A DNA stretch of 64,000 nucleotides. Source: JABMQB01 sp964575025. Its GTDB lineage: Bacteria; Bacteroidota; Bacteroidia; Bacteroidales; Prolixibacteraceae. The stretch is taken from the NCBI GenBank assembly GCA_964575025.1, contig CAZNPV010000012.1, positions 1 through 64,000 on the forward strand. The letters are read 5' to 3'. The notes below the pieces were generated by a model. The model was given only the letters and a program-made list of their open reading frames with translations, was not told the origin of the DNA and searched no databases. This document shows, one piece after another, positions 58,689 through 64,000 of the stretch. A program made the position numbers and the translations under genes. The first letter of the stretch is position 1. Every line of letters starts with the position of its first letter.

Positions 58689-59720
58689 CTATTTTCTTTT
58701 CATTTCGGGGAGAAAGATTTCTGAAACCTCACGGATTGACTGATCGATGCTTTTATACCTGAAACCGGATATTTTCTTTGTGATTTTTGTTCCGTCGAAA
58801 TAAAATTTCCGGTTTGAACCAACCAGGGTATCGCGGGTAAGAGCAGGAGGTTTCCCAGTAAAAAGACTCCCCAGAGCAGATGCCCGCCATGCGATCCCCA
58901 GCAAAGCATCCGGAACATAATAACGGGGTCGTTTTTTGTTCAGTTCATCGGCTATAGCCGAAAACAACTCCTTAAAACTCAGGTTTTCCGCACTGAGCAG
59001 AAACCGTTGGTTTTTGCATTTCTGAAAATTTTCGTCCTTCATTAAAAAAAGGATGGCCCGGACTACATCAGCCACGTCGACATAGCCGGTGACTCCCCTG
59101 GTATAAAATAACAATCCGTCATAGACCGTTTTAAACAGCCTCGGGCTTCCCGATTCCCAATTGCCAGGACCCAGGATCATCGACGGATTCACGATCACCG
59201 CATTCAGCCCCTCCTGAATGCCGCGCCACACTTCTGCTTCAGAATAAAATTTGCTTACCGAGTATCCGGTATTCTTTTTATTGGGAAGCCAGCTTGTGGT
59301 TTCAGTTACCGGTGTTCCGTCGGATGTTCGTCCCAACGCTGCAATTGAACTTACCTGGCAGAATTTTTTCACACCCTGGAACAACGAGGCATTCACCAGA
59401 TTAGCTGTACCCTGTACATTGTTGTGAATCATCATTCTCTTCTCAGAAGATAAGAAGGAAACAAGAGCTGCACAATGATACACTTCATCGACACCATACA
59501 GCATATCTTCTGTCGCAAAATAATCGAGGATATCCCCTTCCACCCAATGAATCTTATCAAACAGACTTTTATATTCCGGAGTATACCAGGAAAAGATCTT
59601 TACGGTATGATTCAGGTTGCTGGTTTTTCGTTTCAGGGCCCTGACCTGATCTCCTCTTTTCACCAGCTCAAGCAATAAATGAGCTCCCACCAATCCGGTA
59701 CCTCCTGTAACAAATTTCAT
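58689..59720 (-). CDS. NAD(P)-dependent epimerase/reductase (extended SDR)
   Basis: A 343-residue extended short-chain dehydrogenase. The nucleotide-binding loop is TGGTGLVGAHLL (residues ~5-16), DILDY is the adenine-site Asp, and the catalytic YxxxK is YSVSK near residue 155 in NTGYSVSKFYSEAEVW. The pattern VIVNPSMILGPGNW follows. The sequence resembles dihydroflavonol-reductase/3-beta-HSD-type members rather than UDP-sugar epimerases; the substrate is unknown. It starts 19 bases downstream of the creatininase-family gene and is probably cotranscribed with it. It converges with metK across a 34-base spacer. Confidence 0.88.
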   Translation of the reverse strand: MKFVTGGTGLVGAHLLLELVKRGDQVRALKRKTSNLNHTVKIFSWYTPEYKSLFDKIHWVEGDILDYFATEDMLYGVDEVYHCAALVSFLSSEKRMMIHNNVQGTANLVNASLFQGVKKFCQVSSIAALGRTSDGTPVTETTSWLPNKKNTGYSVSKFYSEAEVWRGIQEGLNAVIVNPSMILGPGNWESGSPRLFKTVYDGLLFYTRGVTGYVDVADVVRAILFLMKDENFQKCKNQRFLLSAENLSFKELFSAIADELNKKRPRYYVPDALLGIAWRASALGSLFTGKPPALTRDTLVGSNRKFYFDGTKITKKISGFRYKSIDQSIREVSEIFLPEMKRK

Positions 59721-59739
59721 GCTGTCCTTTTATGGTATC

Positions 59740-60507
59740 TCATTTCTCATACAAATCAGCTATATCATGCTTTCCCAGATCAATCAAAAAATCAGCCATC
59801 TCAGAAATCACAGCATCCAGGAATTTTTTTCCTTTTTCAGCCGTTGCTTTCTCCGGGTTTCCAATGCCAGTATCTTCAGTCACGTTAGTCCAGTTTCTGG
59901 GAGTCCATGCTTTTTTCCGGTTAAGCGCATCTATGCTGAATTTCTTTGCCTTTCCGCTTCCGGCTTTCCCGAGAGGCAAAACCAGTTCCGGGAAATAGTA
60001 TAACATAATGCTTGTTTCCATTTCACCCGCATGGTCCCCCTCTTCCTCAAAGTAGTCAGCGTTGGGAAACAACCGGAACCATTCCATCAGCCCCAGAAAC
60101 AGATCACGGGAATCCATCTGAAGTTCACGGATGATGGATTTAAACTCATTGCCACCATGGCCATTGGCAATAACCACTTTTCTGATCCCTTGTCCGTAAA
60201 GGGCCTCCAGCAAATCTTTCAAAAGAGTCCGCTGGGTGGAGGGACGTACCGGCAAACAGAAAGGCAATTCAAGCTGTCCGGGATTTTGTACTCCAAACGG
60301 AATAGCCGGCAGAACCATCACCTTGCATCCGCGCTCCCAGGCTTTACAGGCAGCCTCTTCCACAATGCGGGAAGTCTCCATGGTATCGGTACCATAAGGT
60401 AAATGGTAATTGTGAGGTTCGGTAGCCCCCCAGGGAAGGACAGCAATGTCATACCTGCTCTCTTTGACTTTGGCCCAGTTAACTTCCTGAAGAATATAAG
60501 GTCTCAT
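59740..60507 (-). CDS. Creatininase family amidohydrolase
   Basis: A 255-residue protein of the creatininase/MftE fold, metal-dependent amidohydrolases. The metal and catalytic motifs are visible: LPWGATEPHNYHLPYGTDTMETSRIVEEA (the canonical GS.EqHG.HLP..TD here as GATEPHNYHLP..TD), ANGHGGNE (around residue 115), and GDHAGEMETS (around 160). The His in the first motif is displaced by one position (EPHNYH), a small variation. The substrate is not known; family members act on creatinine, guanosine-type formamides, or peptides. First gene of a pair with the SDR downstream. Confidence 0.88.
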   Translation of the reverse strand: MRPYILQEVNWAKVKESRYDIAVLPWGATEPHNYHLPYGTDTMETSRIVEEAACKAWERGCKVMVLPAIPFGVQNPGQLELPFCLPVRPSTQRTLLKDLLEALYGQGIRKVVIANGHGGNEFKSIIRELQMDSRDLFLGLMEWFRLFPNADYFEEEGDHAGEMETSIMLYYFPELVLPLGKAGSGKAKKFSIDALNRKKAWTPRNWTNVTEDTGIGNPEKATAEKGKKFLDAVISEMADFLIDLGKHDIADLYEK

Positions 60508-60671
60508 CGTGTGTTGATTTATTTATTTCATGTAAATGTATCTTTTTCCTGAAAAAATAAAAAGAACATCCCCATGTATTCAACTTAATAAGATTGGAAC
60601 CAGGTTGCTCCAAACGCAAAAAGAACGCATCGTTCTCATGTTCCTGGCTCAGTATAAACAACGACAACAAT

Positions 60672-60709
60672 AAAAAAAAAGAGTTGTAGATCTGATTTCT
60701 ACAACCCTG
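60672..60709 (-). terminator. Intrinsic terminator of the sigma/anti-sigma/barrel operon
   Basis: On the minus strand GTTGTAGA pairs with TCTACAAC (60683-60690 with 60698-60705), followed by a run of eight or more T. It lies just after the stop codon of the beta-barrel gene. Confidence 0.8.
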
Positions 60710-60732
60710 ATGCTATTCAGTAATGCTGTTTT

Positions 60733-61638
60733 TTAAATGTTAGGGAATGAAAATCCGATGGTAAGGGGATGCAACTCCGGCCCTTTGTTTGTTTCAAACA
60801 AAGGAACCATGCTGTAGTTAGCGAATATACACAGATCTCCGAATCCAATTCGTGCAGTCAGGTCGTATGTAAATTGATTGATATTAAAACGGCCTTTGTC
60901 CTTGTATTTATCATTCTTGTATTTGTATTTCGTATGGGATCCAAGATACAAACCACCGATCACACCGGCACTGATATATACCCGTGTATATCTCAACCGA
61001 AGCGGAGTTTTCCATTCGAACATGAGAGGAGCTGTAAAGTAGGAAACATGAAGTTTTGATTTTTTTAGCCCCTCCTGAGTCAACGGCAGAGGCTGAATCC
61101 GGTTATTTTCATTGATGATCGTTACCGGGTTGTCCAATGCAAAATCCTTAAAACTGAATCCCAGGCCGGTAACCAAAGCGAAATTATTGGCCCGGTTACG
61201 AAAGGCCCATTCTGCAAAGTTCAGGTTAAAAGCAATTGATTTCGGGTAGTTTAAATCCATAAACGGATCGCCGCCATACATTGAATAATCTGTATTCTGA
61301 AATGTATTAATACCCCATTCCACACCTGCCCAGTGGGCATTAAAATTACCGGTCCATTTTCGAATATCCCTATCCCTATCAACCTCGATGTGAGTCTTTT
61401 CCCCCTCATCCACCACTTCGAAAACACGACTGCCAATCCTGATCCGGGTTGTGTCCCCCCTGTCGTCGGTAATAACCTCCACACCCCGTTCATTGCCGAC
61501 TTTTACCTGTGATCCGTGACCGCTGTCCACAACCATTACTACATTTTTTTTATTCATCCTGATTTTTGTGGAATCCACCTGGCCTATTCCCTGAAAAGAA
61601 CATACAAAAGCTGTGAGAATAATTAGAAGTCGTTTCAT
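60733..61638 (-). CDS. Outer-membrane beta-barrel protein of the sigma-factor operon
   Basis: A 301-residue protein with a signal peptide (LLIILTAFVCSFQGIGQ). The first part, about residues 20-90, is charged with many Asp and Arg (VDSGHGSQVKVGNERGVEV, HIEVDRDRDIRKW). From about residue 95 on it has the alternating pattern of an eight-strand porin/PorT-like barrel, ending in a phenylalanine-rich strand (GFSFPNI). It is the last gene of an operon with an ECF sigma factor and an anti-sigma-like membrane protein, with 76 bases to the latter. The cargo or substrate is unknown. A role as a regulated envelope component is inferred from context. Confidence 0.75.
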   Translation of the reverse strand: MKRLLIILTAFVCSFQGIGQVDSTKIRMNKKNVVMVVDSGHGSQVKVGNERGVEVITDDRGDTTRIRIGSRVFEVVDEGEKTHIEVDRDRDIRKWTGNFNAHWAGVEWGINTFQNTDYSMYGGDPFMDLNYPKSIAFNLNFAEWAFRNRANNFALVTGLGFSFKDFALDNPVTIINENNRIQPLPLTQEGLKKSKLHVSYFTAPLMFEWKTPLRLRYTRVYISAGVIGGLYLGSHTKYKYKNDKYKDKGRFNINQFTYDLTARIGFGDLCIFANYSMVPLFETNKGPELHPLTIGFSFPNI

Positions 61639-61714
61639 ACTTTTTAATTTTTACGTTTGGAGTATGACGGATACTACGGGAAAGAAGTTACAACGGAAAC
61701 AACAACAATTAAAC

Positions 61715-62761
61715 CTACTCTTCATTTCTACGGATTGGTATGGAAAATGCAAGCAACCGGGTTTCAAGCATCAATCCGGATATCTCCCCTTCTTCATTGG
61801 TGTCGTAAGTAAATTTATTGTTCGATATTCCCGAAAAAAGTTTTAATCCTGCTTTTGCTATATCATCCAGTTGAAGTTCATCAAAGCCTGTTTTTCCTCT
61901 GATCTTGTCGCCCAGCAACATTTTCTCCTGCAAATTTTCATTGCCGGAGAACTCCTTATGGAAAAATTCCGGCGGAATTGCCAGAGCAAGTACAGGTTTC
62001 TCCACATCTATAAATGCAGGTTTTCCGGATAAATAAGCTGGAAGAAGGGTGTCGTATCCTGCAACAAAAGTTTCCTTTTCAACCGCACTACCTTTATCTG
62101 GTTCTCCGGTATTTTTATCCGGTTCTGTTTTTGTACGATCCGCTGTTACCGTTTTACCTGTTGATATTTGTGGTTCTGTTTTTTCTGTGTTCTGTTGTAT
62201 CTGAACCGGAATTTCGGGTACCGGTTCTTTTGTGAATTGAACCATCCGGGCTACCGGCACATCCATTTCGTTATTCTGTTTCAAAAAAACAGAAACCGCA
62301 AATACAAGAATCAGCATGGCTGCAATCCTGAACGCAGATCTGAGCAATTTCACTCCCGGAGTTTCTTTGTAAAGCGAGATTTTTTTTGGAAACAAAATCG
62401 TCTCGTCAGCTTTCATCCGGGTTCTCATAAACTGTTTATACTCTTTTTTTTTCTCCGGATGTTCGTTAAGGTATTTTTTGAAGCCGGCAATTTCTTCCTC
62501 TGTAAAATCCTTTTCAAGAATCGCAATGCAGGCATTGTCAAAATGATCCTGCAAATCGTATTTTTCTTTATATAGTTTTTCTTTCAGGGGAAAGACTTTT
62601 TTTGGGGGAGGAATGCTGAACAATTTAATTTTCTGAAGTTCCTCTTTGAGGTCAGGATTTTTCTGAAGAAATTCAAGAAACTCATCAATTCGTGTATCAT
62701 CGAGGGTACCATCAAGGTAATCGATAAAAAAAACTTCGTAATTATCTCTCGTAATTCTCAT
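61715..62761 (-). CDS. Membrane-anchored protein, probable anti-sigma factor
   Basis: A 348-residue protein with one membrane segment near residues 138-160 (FRIAAMLILVFAVSVFL). The N-terminal ~135 residues are cytoplasmic, acidic and lysine-rich (ITRDNYEVFFIDYLDGTLDDTRIDEFLEFLQKNPDLKEEL); this pattern opens many Bacteroidota anti-sigma proteins. The C-terminal ~185 residues would be periplasmic, rich in Thr, Lys, Glu and Pro at first (EKTEPQISTGKTV...), and with no recognised domain. Its start is one base after the stop of the ECF sigma gene, so coupling is likely. No zinc-binding HxxxCxxC motif is seen, so it is an anti-sigma candidate by position rather than by motif. Confidence 0.7.
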   Translation of the reverse strand: MRITRDNYEVFFIDYLDGTLDDTRIDEFLEFLQKNPDLKEELQKIKLFSIPPPKKVFPLKEKLYKEKYDLQDHFDNACIAILEKDFTEEEIAGFKKYLNEHPEKKKEYKQFMRTRMKADETILFPKKISLYKETPGVKLLRSAFRIAAMLILVFAVSVFLKQNNEMDVPVARMVQFTKEPVPEIPVQIQQNTEKTEPQISTGKTVTADRTKTEPDKNTGEPDKGSAVEKETFVAGYDTLLPAYLSGKPAFIDVEKPVLALAIPPEFFHKEFSGNENLQEKMLLGDKIRGKTGFDELQLDDIAKAGLKLFSGISNNKFTYDTNEEGEISGLMLETRLLAFSIPIRRNEE

Positions 62762-62762
62762 C

Positions 62763-63248
62763 TTAAACTAAAACATCCAGATTTCCTATACACTCTTTCA
62801 AAAAAACCCTTGCTCTGTATATGTACACTTTAACCTGCGATTCCGTTAAAGAAGCCATTTCTGCAATTTCTTTATACGAATATCCTTCATAATCACGAAG
62901 CAACAGGACCATTTTCTGAACATCCGGAAGCCGGTCTGTCACTACTTCCAGGACCTCCCGGATATCTGAATAATGTTCACAGTGTCCGGTTTCTGTTATT
63001 TTCAGATCTTCTGTTGAGCTCATCCGTTGTTCTTTTCTGATCCGGTCAATCAATGTATGGTATGCCGTTGAAAACAGGTATTGCCTTACACTGAGAAAAT
63101 TAACAGAGCTACATTTCGTCCAGAGTTTTTCATAACTATCCTGGACAATATCCTCTGCTTTATGGCTGTCCTTACTGATTTTCACTACAAACCGGTAAAC
63201 TCTGTCAGAATACAAATCAACAGACTGGTTATATTCTTCTATTGTCAT
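62763..63248 (-). CDS. ECF-type RNA polymerase sigma factor
   Basis: A 161-residue sigma-70 family ECF factor. Region 2 is YSDRVYRFVVKISKDSHKAEDIVQDSYEKLWTK (core and -10 recognition). Region 4 is DVQKMVLLLRDYEGYSYKEIAEMASLTESQVKVYIYRARVFLKE (helix-turn-helix). There is no C-terminal extension. The gene heads an operon with a membrane anti-sigma-like protein and an outer-membrane barrel. An envelope-stress or surface-signal circuit is the expected role; the signal is unknown. The anti-sigma-like gene starts one base after its stop codon. Confidence 0.92.
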   Translation of the reverse strand: MTIEEYNQSVDLYSDRVYRFVVKISKDSHKAEDIVQDSYEKLWTKCSSVNFLSVRQYLFSTAYHTLIDRIRKEQRMSSTEDLKITETGHCEHYSDIREVLEVVTDRLPDVQKMVLLLRDYEGYSYKEIAEMASLTESQVKVYIYRARVFLKECIGNLDVLV

Positions 63249-63431
63249 TTCATGGCATTGGGCAGTTTCTAAGGGTAGGACGGGTAAAAAAGCGAAATGT
63301 TACAGGGAGTCCCCTTTTACATTTGTAGCTTTTTTGTATTGCCAGGAAAAACCATTCGTTATAGTGACAACCGATGACAACATCAATTCCGCTGCAGTGC
63401 TGCAGGCGCCAGGGTTTTTCCTGTGAGGATA

Positions 63432-64000
63432 TTATTCAAGGACTTCTACCCAGCCATGTGTATCCGGTTCATCGCCGTACTGGATCGCCCGGAGTTTTTG
63501 ATACAACTTAGCAGACCATTTCCCCGGATTTTTTCCATAGGTAAACCATTTCTTTTTATCGGCATCAAAGACTCCTTTTATGGGGGAGATCACTGCTGCT
63601 GTTCCGCAGGCCCCTACTTCTTCAAATGTTTCCAATTCTTCATAGGGGACCTTCCGGCGTTCGATCTTTAACCCCATTTCTTCGGCTAATACCATCAGGC
63701 TTTTATTGGTTATGGAAGGCAAAATGGAGTCGGAAAGGGGAGTAATGTACGTATTGTCTCTTATTCCGAAAAAATTAGCCGGACCACATTCATCAAGGTA
63801 TTTTTTCTCTTTGCTGTCGAGGTAGAGAACTGCGGAGAAACCATCCTTTTTGGCTTTCATCCCTTCAACCATACTGGCTGCATAATTGCCCCCTACTTTG
63901 TATTTTCCGGTACCCTGAGGAGCTGCACGGTCGTATCCGCGCATGATCACCAGGTCGGTAGGTTGGAAACCCTCAGGAAAATAAGGACCCACAGGAGTTA
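63432..64000 (-). CDS. ilvE: Branched-chain amino acid aminotransferase (partial)
   Basis: The frame continues to the right edge, so only the C-terminal ~189 residues are seen. It is a class IV PLP enzyme of the eukaryote-like BCAT group. YDRAAPQGTGKYKVGGNYAASM contains the PLP lysine (in KVGGNYA). LDECGPANFFGI and ACGTAAVISPIKGV are the substrate and phosphate-binding segments. It transfers the amino group to and from Leu, Ile and Val. A GTG at 63990-63992 is in frame but is internal, because TPVGPYF upstream belongs to the family. Transcribed toward the sigma operon's upstream region, on the same strand. Confidence 0.92.
   Translation of the reverse strand, partial: TPVGPYFPEGFQPTDLVIMRGYDRAAPQGTGKYKVGGNYAASMVEGMKAKKDGFSAVLYLDSKEKKYLDECGPANFFGIRDNTYITPLSDSILPSITNKSLMVLAEEMGLKIERRKVPYEELETFEEVGACGTAAVISPIKGVFDADKKKWFTYGKNPGKWSAKLYQKLRAIQYGDEPDTHGWVEVLE

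Noticed and set aside
63317..63324. TACATTTG on the plus strand between the sigma operon and ilvE
   Set aside because: It matches the promoter consensus, but no plus-strand gene follows it; treated as chance.

Overview
The window is a chromosomal segment of a Bacteroidota bacterium, most likely of the order Bacteroidales/Marinilabiliales. The evidence is a complete type IX secretion/gliding core (porP/sprF-type gene, gldK, gldL, gldM, gldN), several large secreted proteins ending in T9SS sorting domains, a gldA-type ABC ATPase, the long form of IspG, and repeated matches to the Bacteroidota -7 promoter box TAnnTTTG 25-60 bases before start codons. No rRNA, tRNA, CRISPR array, insertion sequence or prophage was recognised. 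Bases 50823-50922 are an assembly gap of 100 N.

Layout. 1-5.8 kb: AT-rich end of a probable membrane glycosyltransferase, an M3 metallopeptidase, metG, an LD-carboxypeptidase. 5.8-15.5 kb: a 1.5-kilo-residue T9SS cargo protein, a YraN protein, a YjbR protein overlapping a C1 peptidase, and a secreted DUF3160 protein. 15.5-21 kb: an MscS channel, an acyl-carrier-like protein lacking the usual serine, a GNAT acetyltransferase, a lipoprotein cyclophilin, a HAD phosphatase and the methionine-salvage pair mtnA-mtnP. 21.2-23.8 kb: a DNA-damage operon umuD-umuC-SRAP behind two overlapping palindromes. 23.9-31.3 kb: gpmI, a DUF3109 protein, mannose-1-phosphate guanylyltransferase, an MlaE-MlaF pair, and the tyrA-aroG/chorismate mutase operon. 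31.3-38.9 kb: a secreted zinc-protease-like T9SS cargo, a GH32 protein, peptidase E and a class A PBP. 39.1-50.2 kb: topA, a degenerate ureohydrolase, porP/sprF-type gene, gldKLMN and a second gldK-like gene. 50.2-64 kb: a gap-interrupted T9SS adhesin-like protein, ispG, gldA-type gene, metK, an epimerase/creatininase pair, an ECF sigma/anti-sigma-like/barrel operon and the 3' part of ilvE.

Two RNA regulators stand out. Upstream of tyrA-aroG, a 22-codon leader peptide with 11 Phe/Tyr/Trp codons is followed by an intrinsic terminator and a competing antiterminator pairing. This is the layout of a ribosome-mediated attenuator for aromatic amino acid synthesis. Upstream of metK, a sequence with the SAM-II riboswitch core and pseudoknot starts at the predicted transcription start and is followed by a terminator-like hairpin ending at the start codon.

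The genes connect in three places. The T9SS machine (39-49 kb and probably gldA) would export the four local proteins that carry sorting domains. metK, its SAM sensor and mtnA-mtnP form parts of the methionine/SAM cycle. umuD, umuC and SRAP form a lesion-tolerance cassette.
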